Shown one piece after another: positions 33,379-42,355 of a stretch of DNA of 64,000 nt. Position 1 is the stretch's first letter. Every line of letters begins with the position of its first letter. This stretch comes from Anaerolineaceae bacterium (lineage in GTDB: Bacteria > Chloroflexota > Anaerolineae > Anaerolineales > Anaerolineaceae), in assembly GCA_016841525.1 (NCBI GenBank), contig JAENYZ010000001.1:434001-498000 (forward strand). The letters run 5' to 3'. A program made the position numbers and the translations under genes. The notes under the pieces were generated by a model. It did not search any database, was not told where the DNA came from, and worked only from the letters and a program-made list of their open reading frames with translations.

Positions 33379-35952
33379 ATGGAATATAAAAACGATGATT
33401 TTGTCTTGAAAGTACAGGATTTTAGTCAATCTACCGAATCGATCATCCATAAATATGATGCTTTCCTAAACGCTATTACAGACGAAAAGTTTAACCATAT
33501 ACGCGAGGCGGTAAGAGAAGCTGTCAGGTTTTTTGTTAGTAATAAATATCCCACGACAGAGTTTCTGGCACGCGAACATTACTTGAGTTCAACAAAAATG
33601 CGGTCAAAATATCCTAGGATTGAGGAATATTTATCAAAATTTGAGATACCTGATAAAAAGTCTGTTTCTATAGATTTAGCAACCGGGACAGGGAAAAGTT
33701 GGGTTATTTATTCTGTCGCGATCATTATGCTTGGTGAAGGATTTGTCGATAAAGTACTTGTTTTATGTCCATCACTGACAATAGAAGAGGAATTAAAGAA
33801 AAAATTTATTGAATTATCTGGCAATGGGACATACACTAAGATCTTGCAGGAAATAGGGGCATTATATCCTTCTCCTGAAATAAAGAGCGCAAATGATCCA
33901 ATATTGACTGGGGATATTTGCGTTGAAAACATTCATGCGGTTTATGATAGAACTGGTTCTTCAATCAGGGATAGTTTTTTGAATAAAGGTGATCGAACAA
34001 TAGTAATAAATGACGAAGCTCATCATATCTATAGCCCTGAGGAAAGTTCTGTCAGACGTTGGAAAGAATTCTTAACCAATGACGAGTATGGATTTCAATA
34101 TCTTCTTGGGTTGACAGGCACTGCATATATAAGCAATAGTGATAATGATTACTTTCACGACATTATTTTTCGGTATGGTATAAAGAAAGCCACTGAAAAT
34201 GGCATTATAAAGACTATTGATTATATTACAGAGAGATCATTTGAAAACGACGAAGATGGTTATGATCTTACTTACATGAATCATAGTCGGTTAAAAGAAA
34301 AATATTCTGGCCTATTAAAACCGATCACGATTGTCATTACTGCTAGTATTTTCGATTGTATTAATGAATGGGATATTCTAGTAAAGGATATTGCTGAGCG
34401 TGAGGGGTGTTCCGAGGAGTTAATTGCTAAAAAAGTGATCTGGGTTACCTCTGGACTACCTTCTAATGATCAAGAAAAAGAAATTATTAAAACACGTTTT
34501 CCAGATGCTGAGAAAATCAGGAAAGAAAACCTACAATTATTGAAGACAGTTGATGATGATGATAATCCTGTAGAATGGATTATCTCAGTGGCAATGCTTA
34601 CAGAAGGTTGGGATGTTAAAAATGTCTTTCAAATCGTCCCCAATAGCCATAGAGCATTTAACTCTAAGCTGCTTATTGCTCAAGTATTGGGTAGGGGACT
34701 TCGTGTTCCTAAATGCCTAGAACCACCTGTCCTTTTAACAATAAATAACCATACTAAATGGACCAGCGCGATAAGCAAGTTGTATCAGGAGGTTTTAGAA
34801 ATAGAAAATCGGGTTTCTTGGGGCTTTTGTGAATTAAGGCGAAATTATTTGTTTCACTTATTTAATTTCGAATATTCTCAGGAACAATATGCAACAGAGA
34901 GCAAAGAGAAACCAGCTGACGAACCAAATATCAGGGTATTACATCCTCAAAAAAGAACAAGAACAGAATACTTTACTTATTCACAAAGCGGCACCCGTAG
35001 TTACGAAGTTGAGGTTAAGGGTAATTTAGAGATTGAAGATGCAGCACGAGAAATGTCTCTTTTCTTTCGAGATAAAGATCCTAAATTGGCTAAAGATTGG
35101 CCGATCACAAAAATAAAGGATTATATTGTAGAACAATTAGATAGTCGTGGATATGATTCGTCTTTTATTAGTAAAGAAAATCTAACTATCATAAAGCAAA
35201 GTTTTGGTCCTATGTTGAGATCACTTGGTACGGATGTGCCTAGGATAAGGTTGGTTCCTGATACGCTTATTGAGGTTTCAATTGATAACATGAGGGATCA
35301 GTTTTTTAGTGAGGATTCGATAAAGTTTAATGGTTATTTATTTTTCGATGATTTATCTATAGAGACTCTATCAGGGGAAGAAAAAGAAATAATTGGAAAA
35401 TATTTATCAAACCGAATGTTATTAAATGAGAGTAATGTCTTACCTGAGATTGCATATCTTTTGGTGCATTTATTCCCTATAGAAAACAGTAATTTCATAA
35501 CTCCTCTTAATTTTGTTTACGTGTCCTATCGGCCAGAAAAGGATTTTGTCAAAAATATCTTTAGAAATAGCAATTTATTTATGTCGTTTATAAAATCCCC
35601 CGATGTCGGATTCTATGAGATACCATACTCATATAAACCAACAGAAATTGGCTCTACCCATGTGGCACGGAAAACATTTAACCCTGATTTTTTCTTGGTA
35701 GTCAAGGATACAAATGATATTCTTGCTGTTGAGATAAAAGATGATTCAGATACAAGCCAAGAAAATAAAGCAAAATTACGTGATGCGATCGAGCATTTCA
35801 AGGAGTTAAATTCTCGATTATTGGCAAATAATCAAACCTGGCAATATTATTTCTACTTTCTTTCACCAACAAATTATGATGCATTTTTTGAGGCAATAAA
35901 GGCTGGTTCATATAAAAGGTGGAAATCAGAATTAATGCAAGAACTAGAATAA
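33379..35952 (+). CDS. res: type III restriction enzyme (Res), helicase-nuclease
   Basis: The 857-residue protein has a superfamily 2 helicase core: Walker A ATGTGKS at 101-107, NDEAHH near 214, LLGLTGTA motif III, and motif VI-like LIAQVLGRGLR. The C-terminal PD-(D/E)xK nuclease is visible as NPDFFL followed by VEIKDD near residues 767-788. All motifs expected for activity are intact. Res cleaves DNA after ATP-driven communication between unmodified sites, always in complex with Mod. The ATG directly abuts the mod stop codon. No terminator hairpin was found directly after the gene. Confidence 0.92.
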   Translation: MEYKNDDFVLKVQDFSQSTESIIHKYDAFLNAITDEKFNHIREAVREAVRFFVSNKYPTTEFLAREHYLSSTKMRSKYPRIEEYLSKFEIPDKKSVSIDLATGTGKSWVIYSVAIIMLGEGFVDKVLVLCPSLTIEEELKKKFIELSGNGTYTKILQEIGALYPSPEIKSANDPILTGDICVENIHAVYDRTGSSIRDSFLNKGDRTIVINDEAHHIYSPEESSVRRWKEFLTNDEYGFQYLLGLTGTAYISNSDNDYFHDIIFRYGIKKATENGIIKTIDYITERSFENDEDGYDLTYMNHSRLKEKYSGLLKPITIVITASIFDCINEWDILVKDIAEREGCSEELIAKKVIWVTSGLPSNDQEKEIIKTRFPDAEKIRKENLQLLKTVDDDDNPVEWIISVAMLTEGWDVKNVFQIVPNSHRAFNSKLLIAQVLGRGLRVPKCLEPPVLLTINNHTKWTSAISKLYQEVLEIENRVSWGFCELRRNYLFHLFNFEYSQEQYATESKEKPADEPNIRVLHPQKRTRTEYFTYSQSGTRSYEVEVKGNLEIEDAAREMSLFFRDKDPKLAKDWPITKIKDYIVEQLDSRGYDSSFISKENLTIIKQSFGPMLRSLGTDVPRIRLVPDTLIEVSIDNMRDQFFSEDSIKFNGYLFFDDLSIETLSGEEKEIIGKYLSNRMLLNESNVLPEIAYLLVHLFPIENSNFITPLNFVYVSYRPEKDFVKNIFRNSNLFMSFIKSPDVGFYEIPYSYKPTEIGSTHVARKTFNPDFFLVVKDTNDILAVEIKDDSDTSQENKAKLRDAIEHFKELNSRLLANNQTWQYYFYFLSPTNYDAFFEAIKAGSYKRWKSELMQELE

Positions 35953-36030
35953 GTAAGTTAGTATCAAACAATTTCGTTATAAATATTAACTAAGAAAGAA
36001 CCCGAACATAAAGGCTCTCTAAACTCACAT

Positions 36031-36288
36031 TTACACTTTCCAGCTATACCCACAATTTTGACATACGGCAATCTTTCTTGTTTTGGATTTAATTCTATAT
36101 TTATCGCGCTTGAAAAGTGCATAAATCAATCTTGGCAACGTCAAGAACAACCATAAGAAAAGCTCGATAATCCATCCAATAGTGAGAAAGTATAACCACC
36201 AAATAAGCCCTTTACCTTTTCTTTTTATCCTTGTTTCAGTTAGCATTTCGATTTTTACATCCGTCGAACCACATTTTTTACACTGCAT
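36031..36288 (-). CDS. small membrane protein with split zinc ribbon
   Basis: The 85-residue protein has CxxC at residues 3-6 (CKKC) and a second CxxC near the C-terminus (CQNCGYSW), with one or two membrane helices in between (about 28-60). The two knuckles could form one zinc ribbon brought together across a hairpin. AAGGAG precedes the ATG. It converges on the res gene. The family is common in accessory DNA; the function is unknown. Confidence 0.75.
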   Translation of the reverse strand: MQCKKCGSTDVKIEMLTETRIKRKGKGLIWWLYFLTIGWIIELFLWLFLTLPRLIYALFKRDKYRIKSKTRKIAVCQNCGYSWKV

Positions 36289-36334
36289 TTAGAACTCCTT
36301 TTTTCAGAATCGATATTCTAATATATTAAGTATA

Positions 36335-36364
36335 ACAAAAGAGCCGCCATTCTGCAGGCGGCTC
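36335..36364 (-). terminator. rho-independent terminator
   Basis: GAGCCGCC and GGCGGCTC (36341-36348 with 36357-36364) form a perfect 8-bp stem; the leftward transcript continues with TTTTG. It would end the leftward gene whose last codons remain at 36391-36501. Confidence 0.85.
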
Positions 36365-36390
36365 ATGATAGAAACCCCATAAAACCCAAA

Positions 36391-36501
36391 TTACTTCACC
36401 AACTCCCCCTTCCCGTTCTTATTCTCCGCGTATTCCACCAGCACATTCGTCATCATCGCCCATCGCTGTTCTGGATCACCAGCTGCGCCTTCAGGGTAAA
36501 G
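36391..36501 (-). pseudogene. C-terminal fragment of an unidentified leftward gene
   Basis: Read leftward, 36 codons give LYPEGAAGDPEQRWAM and VLVEYAENKNGKGELVK before a TAA, followed 27 bp later by a strong terminator. The coherent C-terminus plus its own terminator implies a former functional gene whose 5' part was replaced by foreign sequence at about 36502. The family is not recognised. Confidence 0.5.
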
Positions 36502-36507
36502 GACCTA

Positions 36508-36696
36508 AAGGACTCACCAAAGCCGGCCTTTTTTGTATTCGGAAGTATGGTCGTTTTTCCGTGCGCAGATCCGTTTGTTTATCCGAAGAGATATTGAATA
36601 GCGTACCACTGATTCTTGAGGAGATTAGAAAAAATAACAAAAGTGAAATTGAGCAATCTAATGATTGTTCAAACTTAGAGAGAAAATTATTTTGAT
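36508..36696 (+). pseudogene. possible C-terminal fragment of another gene
   Basis: Read rightward, the frame gives LTKAGLFCIRKYGRF, EEILNSVPLILEEIRKNN and ends at a TGA at 36694-36696. It starts right beside the leftward fragment at 36391-36501, so two gene remnants meet near 36502. No start codon with a ribosome site is present and the family is unknown. Confidence 0.3.
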
Positions 36697-36790
36697 GAGA
36701 AGTGGGACACGGTTAGCTGAAATCCTGAATAAAGGTTCGTATTAGCCGCGTTGCGGCGTGCAGGGGAACAACATCGGCTGCATACCCTGG

Positions 36791-37273
36791 TTAGGTGACA
36801 GCGGACTTTCCGATTCTGTACCACCGCACATCGTCAATGCTACTCACAACCTGATAGGCGTGGACGATAACACATACGAACTCGCAGTCAGGCGAGATGA
36901 GAAATTCCTCAAGGTTCGGGTGCCGCGCCAGATGTGTCATGATGTGCGCCTGTCGATTTTCCGCCGGCGTTTTGATCGCTTCACCATGTGCTGTGAGGAC
37001 CAGCCTCTGATCTGAACGCCTAGTGGCGTCGCCCTCTCTGTTCTCAATGAAAATCGCCACCCGTTGATCCTCCAGGATGCTCTTGTACTTGCGTGTGTTA
37101 CGATAGGTTGCGAACGCGAGGATCCGCAGGCCATCCAACGGCGTGAAGGCAATGAGGCTGGTGTGAGGCTGACCGTTAAGTTGGGTAGCCAGCACAGCGA
37201 GCCGGTTCTGCTCAAGCACGCGCCGGATGGTGTCTTGAATCTCGCTAGATTCCTGTGTCATGCTGTCGTTCAT
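36791..37273 (-). CDS. pyridoxamine 5'-phosphate oxidase-like FMN-binding protein
   Basis: The start at ATG 37273 is preferred (GGAG about 12 bp upstream). The roughly 160-residue protein shows the split-barrel flavin-binding pattern: RRVLEQNRLAVLAT, GQPHTSLIAF, TYRNTRKYKSI and VAIFIENRE. Such proteins bind FMN, F420 or heme and reduce or sense small molecules; a specific substrate is not evident. GC content is higher than in surrounding DNA. Core-like sites resembling integron attC ends (RYYYAAC/GTTRRRY) lie on both sides, so this may be a captured cassette; that is speculative. Confidence 0.75.
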   Translation of the reverse strand: MNDSMTQESSEIQDTIRRVLEQNRLAVLATQLNGQPHTSLIAFTPLDGLRILAFATYRNTRKYKSILEDQRVAIFIENREGDATRRSDQRLVLTAHGEAIKTPAENRQAHIMTHLARHPNLEEFLISPDCEFVCVIVHAYQVVSSIDDVRWYRIGKSAVT

Positions 37274-37863
37274 GCAGCCGTTTGCTCCTTGCCTCCAGAT
37301 ATTACTGCCGTCCAACGGTTTACGTAAGCGGCGGGGCGAATTGGCGGGAAAAGCTACCAGATACTAAAACCGTCCTTGGGGCTGAGCCCCAAAAGTGCGG
37401 CGGAACGCCCGCACTTGTCCAGCGTACACGGTGTTGGGCAGTTTTTCACTTCAATATCTCCTTCATATCGGAGATGTAATCCTCGTCCTTATTCTACTTC
37501 AACTCAAGTTCCAATACTTAGTGAGTAATTGGTCTCGTGATTTGCCAATCAAGTTCGTAAACCATGTCATGTCATATATCATCTAAGCGAACAGACAAAA
37601 TATGCCTAAAAATACTTTTTGCGGTTGGATTAGAATGAAATTATTGAATAATTTACTTCATCATCACCCACTTATCACAAGGTAATTTCGCATCCATACA
37701 GCTCAATAAAAGAATTATAAAATAGAATCCTTTTAAGGGGTGTTTTTTCTATGTTCAAATCAGGACAATCACAAAATCAGAAGATTTGAAAAAACTTTAA
37801 TGGTGCTTCACTCGAAAAATCGATTAGAAAGGGCATCGTGACCAATTTCTACCTAACCCTAAA
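37274..37863. other. spacer with GC-rich hairpins, then AT-rich DNA
   Basis: At 37376-37425 two hairpins are visible: TTGGGGCT/GCCCCAA and AGTGCGG/CCGCACT. GTTGGGC follows at about 37431. The rest (37480-37863) is AT-rich without a supported gene. Confidence 0.5.
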
Positions 37864-38080
37864 TCCCTTCCCTGAAGGGAAGGGACTTTAAACCGCTTTC
37901 TTAAGGGAGGAATTAGGGTGGGACTTAAGATTTCACGCACTCCCTGAAAGGAAGGGACTTTAAACCGCTTTCTTCAGGGCGGAATTGGGGTGGGACTTAA
38001 GATTTCACACACTCCCTGAAGGGAAGGGACTTTAAGCCGCTTTCTTCAGGGAGGAATTGGGGTGGGACTTAAGATTTCCC
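37864..38080. repeat. 72-bp tandem repeat array, three units
   Basis: The word CCCTGAA(G/A)GGAAGGGACTTTAA begins at 37870, 37942 and 38014, giving an exact 72-bp period. Unit ends carry GGTGGGACTTAAGATTTC. The first unit includes the hairpin TCCCTTCCCT/AGGGAAGGGA (37864-37885). Units differ at only a few positions. Confidence 0.9.
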
Positions 38081-38446
38081 ATACTGATTTTTTGTGATTT
38101 GGCCAAAGCGAAAAAGCGAACACATTGGCACTATTATTTGTCATCGCATGCAACACATACATCGCACTACGTTTGGTGCAGTGCAAATGAGCACGGCAAT
38201 CATAATTCAGCCTACCCAATTTCAGCCGGTTGGACTATCAAAAAGGTTGGTACAACTTATGGGGTCAGGTCACAGGTCAGAAGAGGGTTGGATTATGAAA
38301 AAATGTATTGACTGACCATCTTTTAGGCCATGACCAGTATAGGAACAAGATACAAACCTTATACAGATTATTGAATGTTTAGACACTTTACCATAAACTA
38401 TATATACAGAAACAAAATAAAACAAATATAAAAAAGGAGTAATACA
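38081..38446. promoter_or_regulatory. upstream region of the DUF4397-like gene
   Basis: No gene is supported. A TATATA-rich stretch about 45 bp before the next gene (38399-38405) and an AAAAAGGAG ribosome site at about 38432-38440 belong to the secreted protein that follows. Confidence 0.4.
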
Positions 38447-38845
38447 ATGTCTAAATTTTCAAAACTTTCTATGTTCGCTATCGTTATAGCAATTGCAGTC
38501 GGCTTCGCCTTCAGCATTAGCCCAGTACAAGCCAATGGTGAAATGGTTTATCTGAGAGTATCTCACCGGATCAATGGCCGAGCCTTAGGGTTAGATAAAG
38601 AATTACCCGTTGATATTTGGGTCAATGGTGAACCATTCCTCACAAGCGTACCCTTTGGTACAAGCGCAAGGTTCGAAGTGGCACCTGGCCAATACAATAT
38701 TAAAATTTACTTAGCAGGTTCCAATCCAGCGGAAGAATCTCCTATCATGAGCCTTAGTGCATTTCTTGAAGGCGGTTTAAAAGTTGACCTGACCGCAACG
38801 CTTGGTGAAGGTAAAGCCCCAATCCTGCGTGCTGTAGTTCGGTAA
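38447..38845 (+). CDS. secreted DUF4397-like protein
   Basis: The 132-residue protein starts with a clear signal peptide (about 1-30, ending VQAN). The mature part is a single beta-sandwich with VDIWVNGEPFLTSVPFG, then FEVAPGQYNIKIY, close to the DUF4397 pattern (VDVYVNG...PFG...PAGTY). DUF4397 proteins are exported and thought to be surface or wall associated. The ribosome site AAAGGAG is strong, and a terminator follows 47 bp after the stop, so this is a single-gene transcript. Confidence 0.8.
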   Translation: MSKFSKLSMFAIVIAIAVGFAFSISPVQANGEMVYLRVSHRINGRALGLDKELPVDIWVNGEPFLTSVPFGTSARFEVAPGQYNIKIYLAGSNPAEESPIMSLSAFLEGGLKVDLTATLGEGKAPILRAVVR

Positions 38846-38892
38846 GATCTGCTCTTTTAGCAGTTAGTTTGTTTACGTTTATCTAAATAGTC

Positions 38893-38925
38893 GAGAGCCG
38901 GTATTCGTATCGGCTCTCTGTTTTG
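38893..38925 (+). terminator. rho-independent terminator
   Basis: GAGAGCCG (38893-38900) pairs with CGGCTCTC (38911-38918), followed by TGTTTTGTTTT. It terminates the DUF4397-like gene. Confidence 0.88.
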
Positions 38926-39155
38926 TTTTATGTACCTATAGGGGGTTACTGGTTTAGACTAACGGCTTTAAAGACCATTGGTCTACGAACTCGTCACAGA
39001 AATATTTTCTTTTTGATCCAGTGACTAATAATGAATCCGACGTCGGATTTATTTTAAGACTCGATTTTCTGATGCCTTAGTGTTTTTCACTTTTATCACA
39101 TAATAATCGGTAAAAATGAGTCCTGTTGAGTTTGGGAGTCAATTAGCGCGACTTT

Positions 39156-39359
39156 TTAAAAAAAAGGCTTGCAATTTCTCGCAGACCCTTTCTTATTTAG
39201 CATCAATCCATATATCAAACTACAGAGAATGACCCCGAAGAAGATTAACATAATGATGCCCACAATCCCATCTGCTATGCTTACGCTACCTCCCCATTCG
39301 AGGATCAGCCTCGACAAACCGATCCTAAAACGGGAAGGATAGCTTATAACTGGCAGCAC
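39156..39359 (-). CDS. possible small membrane protein
   Basis: A 67-codon frame with a GTG start encodes one strong membrane helix (about residues 28-52) and a basic tail. GAAGGG lies about 12 bp upstream. No family is recognised and the frame could be fortuitous. Confidence 0.35.
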   Translation of the reverse strand: MLPVISYPSRFRIGLSRLILEWGGSVSIADGIVGIIMLIFFGVILCSLIYGLMLNKKGSARNCKPFF

Positions 39360-39556
39360 ACAACGAACTGCCCTTCATTTAAGAAACTTTTTTATTATCG
39401 CGAAGGAAGTATGAAATTCTCTGGTCAACCTTTCAATTCTCCCCCGGTTGGGCTATTATAAGAACCGGAAAAAATTTTTATACGATATTATCAGTATCAA
39501 ATGGTGGGCGACGTATTTACCATTGCAATGGATCATATGAAAGGAAAATAAAAAAA

Positions 39557-40501
39557 ATGAAAAATTCTCAAGATCTTGTGCCGCTTGGAAAAACGGACAT
39601 CATGATCACAACCGTGGGTGTGGGCACCTGGGCGTGGGGCGACAGGCTGTTCTGGGGATACAACGGCAGCAGTTATGATGACGCAGATATCCGGGAGGCT
39701 TTTGAAGTCAGTTTAGAAAACGGCGCAAACTGGTTTGACACTGCTGAAGTCTATGGGATGGGTAAATCGGAAGGATTTTTAGGTAAATTTTTGCCCTCAG
39801 CTTCAGAAGAAGTACTGGTTGCAACCAAATTTTTCCCATTTCCATGGCGTGTGCGCAAAAAAGCCATGTTTCGTGCCCTCAAAAAAAGCTTAAAGCGACT
39901 GCAGCTCAACCGTGTTGACCTCTATCAAATCCATACACCTCTTGGCTGGTGGAGCAAGCCGAAGTATGTTTCTACGCTTGCGGACGCCGTGAGGGCAGGC
40001 CTCACCCGGGCTGTGGGCGTTTCCAATTTCAACACAGAAAAGACCAAACTGGCAAATGAAACACTTCAAGCCGAAGGGGTGCCCCTTGCTTCCAATCAAG
40101 TCGAATACAGCCTTTTTGACCGGAGTATCGAGAAAAATGGGCTGCTTGATTACTGCCTTGAAAATGACATCACAGTCATTGCTTATAGTCCGCTTGCGAA
40201 AGGGATGGCAACTGGCAAATATGGCCTTGAGAACCCACCGCCAGGTCCACGTAAACGGCTGTACCCACCGGAAAAATTACAGCAGTTTGAGCCTTTGATC
40301 ACCCTGCTAAAGAAAATTGGCGCTGAGCACGGGAAAACACCTGCCCAGGTTGCCCTGAACTGGACAATATGCAAAGGGACTGTTCCAATCCCTGGCGCAA
40401 AAAATGCAAAACAAGCCGCCGAAAACCTTGGGGCGATGGGATGGCGGCTGAAACCAGAAGAGGTCATTGCCCTTGATGAGGCCAGTGATCTACCCGATTG
40501 A
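39557..40501 (+). CDS. aldo/keto reductase
   Basis: The 314-residue protein has the complete AKR signature: GVGTWAWGD at the first strand, the catalytic Asp and Tyr in DTAEVYG, Lys in VATKF, and His in YQIHTP. Later come GVSNF, the cofactor-binding SPLAKG, and IPGAKNAKQAAENLGA. AKRs reduce carbonyls with NADPH. Length and ends fit the family, and AAGGAAA precedes the ATG. A strong terminator lies about 95 bp downstream. The substrate is not predictable. Confidence 0.93.
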   Translation: MKNSQDLVPLGKTDIMITTVGVGTWAWGDRLFWGYNGSSYDDADIREAFEVSLENGANWFDTAEVYGMGKSEGFLGKFLPSASEEVLVATKFFPFPWRVRKKAMFRALKKSLKRLQLNRVDLYQIHTPLGWWSKPKYVSTLADAVRAGLTRAVGVSNFNTEKTKLANETLQAEGVPLASNQVEYSLFDRSIEKNGLLDYCLENDITVIAYSPLAKGMATGKYGLENPPPGPRKRLYPPEKLQQFEPLITLLKKIGAEHGKTPAQVALNWTICKGTVPIPGAKNAKQAAENLGAMGWRLKPEEVIALDEASDLPD

Positions 40502-40594
40502 TGGATTGGATTTTCGTGGAACTTCCTTTGGTAGGCGTTGAATTTACGGACGAGTAAAATCATTGACCCCTCATTTTCCCCCAGTAGTAACGGC

Positions 40595-40627
40595 ACCGCC
40601 CAGGATCGATCCCGGGCGGTTTTTCTT
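40595..40627 (+). terminator. rho-independent terminator
   Basis: ACCGCCC (40595-40601) and GGGCGGT (40614-40620) form a stem with a 12-base loop, followed by TTTTCTT. It ends the aldo/keto reductase transcript. Confidence 0.88.
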
Positions 40628-40724
40628 ATGATGTGGTCAATCCCTGGATTGGAACCTCCCAAAGACAAAATCTTTTTATTTGTAGATCCGAAAGGATTGG
40701 AGCTTAGGAACACAGCATCATAAT

Positions 40725-41474
40725 CTAATTGGATAAAGACCTGATGAAATCCAGCATAATTTCTGCGACACGTTCATGCTGTTCGGCTAAGCTAATAGAG
40801 GCAACAACATCCCCTTTTTGGGGGCCATAATCGCCAAATTGGGCATGGTTTGCACCTTCAATTGCGACAAATATTGTATCGTCTGGTAACAGGGCCCTTT
40901 TGTCATCAAAATTTTCGGTGTTAGGGAAATTATTTGTGGTTCCATAGATAGAAATTGCTGAAATAGAATTGTTGGATAAATCGGCAGTGTTGGGGGGATA
41001 AGAGTCCCAAAATGCAATCCCATCAATTTTCGTCGGATTATTTTCTGCAAATATCCCTGCCGTGGCACCCCCCAGTGAATGCCCCGCAAGGATCCATCTA
41101 GAGATTTGTGGATACGTCTCAATGACAGCATTTGCAGCACCTGGATTGAAAATTGCTAAGTTCAAAGGCATCGGAACAATAATCACTAGGACACCTTCTT
41201 CTGCAATTTTTTGCAAAATCGGTGCGTAGGCCGTTGGCTCTACCAAGCCGCCCGGATAAAAAATCAAGCCTGTCTCCCGCATCCTGACTGGGGTAAATGT
41301 GATCCATTTGTCCTGTGTGACGGTTACCTTGCTCGTTGATTCAAGTGCGGATATTGCCACCTCTCTTGCAGGGTAAGTCCCGGTTTTTGACCAAACAAGC
41401 ATCCCCAGAATGCCGATAATGAGTATTGTCAGTACACCTAATAGAATAAATTTTGCAGTTTTTCTTATTTTCAC
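40725..41474 (-). CDS. membrane-anchored alpha/beta hydrolase
   Basis: A GTG at 41474 is the likely start because AGGAG lies 5 bp before it; an in-frame ATG 24 bp upstream has no ribosome site. The 249-residue protein has a membrane anchor (about 6-28) and a hydrolase domain with nucleophile elbow AGHSLGG, a candidate acid in WDSYPP and His in EGANHAQFGDYG. This is the pattern of the alpha/beta hydrolase PF12695-type family, often acting as a surface esterase or lipase-like enzyme. The catalytic triad is intact. Neighbours do not suggest a pathway. Confidence 0.85.
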   Translation of the reverse strand: MKIRKTAKFILLGVLTILIIGILGMLVWSKTGTYPAREVAISALESTSKVTVTQDKWITFTPVRMRETGLIFYPGGLVEPTAYAPILQKIAEEGVLVIIVPMPLNLAIFNPGAANAVIETYPQISRWILAGHSLGGATAGIFAENNPTKIDGIAFWDSYPPNTADLSNNSISAISIYGTTNNFPNTENFDDKRALLPDDTIFVAIEGANHAQFGDYGPQKGDVVASISLAEQHERVAEIMLDFIRSLSN

Positions 41475-41770
41475 AATCACTCCTGAACATATTTGCAAAA
41501 GAAAAATATTTTAAATTCTTTCCAATTAGAAAATATTAGGGTACCCCATCCTAAGAAATTGCACTATAAGGAGGACGAGATTCCACTGCATTGACCGAAT
41601 ATTAGGCTGATCATCTGGCATCCGGAAGCTGCCTTTGATCAAATATCTTTACGGGATATGAAAAGACATTGCGTTCGCGGTACAGGGCAATCGCCATGTG
41701 GCTATTTATTGGGTATATGATGGTTTTTACATCCTGGATGATGTATTTTTCAATGTCTTGTGTTTTGACC

Positions 41771-41985
41771 AGGGCAGCCACTGCCCCCGGCGGGGGTTTT
41801 GGGAAGGGCTGGCGCTACAGAAAGAATATCTTTGCATAAGATAGGCAGCCACTGCCCCCGGCGGGGGTTTTGGGAAGGGCTGCCCCTACAGATAGATAAT
41901 CATTGCATAAGATAGGCAGCCACTGCCCCCGGCGGGGGTTTTGGGAAGGGCTACCCCTACAGAAAGAAAATCATTGCATGAGATA
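41771..41985. repeat. 71-bp tandem repeat array, three units
   Basis: GGCAGCCACTGCCCCCGG begins at 41773, 41844 and 41915, an exact 71-bp period. Each unit contains the inverted repeat CCCCCGGCGGGGG and ends in CATTGCAT(A/G)AGATA. It lies between the alpha/beta hydrolase promoter side and a small membrane-protein gene. Confidence 0.9.
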
Positions 41986-42355
41986 GGCAACCCCAGAGGG
42001 CTGTCCCTCCACACCTAAAGGTATTCCGCTGCGCTCCAGGGGAAGGCTTTAGTGCCTTCAATTTTTCGAATTAAGTATGGTTTGATTAAGTACACCGACT
42101 TTGCGATTGCCCTGACTAAGGTCTGTGAATCAATGTGGGAATGCGGTCAAAGATCTTATAATAAAGTAGCAAACCTTGAAAATTTCTATCCCCGCCGCAA
42201 GCAGCTGGGGCATTACAAAAGTTTCTCCTTCGGATCAGGTTTTGCCTTATCCATGGAACCCACGCAGCAAGCTGCGGGGTATTCTGCTTCGCAGAATAAA
42301 ATAGTATACTGAGACAAAGCATTTATTAATCGACATCAATTCAGAAGGAGTAGGG
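41986..42355. other. spacer; degraded repeat modules, no gene
   Basis: It has a degenerate TATTCCGCTGCGCTCCAGGGG module (about 42019-42043) and the inverted pair GCAGCTGGG / GCAGCAAGCTGCGGGGTATTCTGC near 42200 and 42265. A short frame at 42052-42312 has no ribosome site and unlikely composition. Confidence 0.4.

Noticed and set aside
37864-38080. CRISPR array
   Set aside because: The units are full-length tandem copies with no unique spacers and a 72-bp period. The same holds for the 57-bp and 71-bp arrays, and no cas gene is present.
38057-38315. Overlapping 73-84-codon frames after the 72-bp repeats
   Set aside because: No start signal and no protein-like pattern in either frame.
42052-42312. 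86-codon + strand frame
   Set aside because: No ribosome site; its second half lies over degraded repeat modules.
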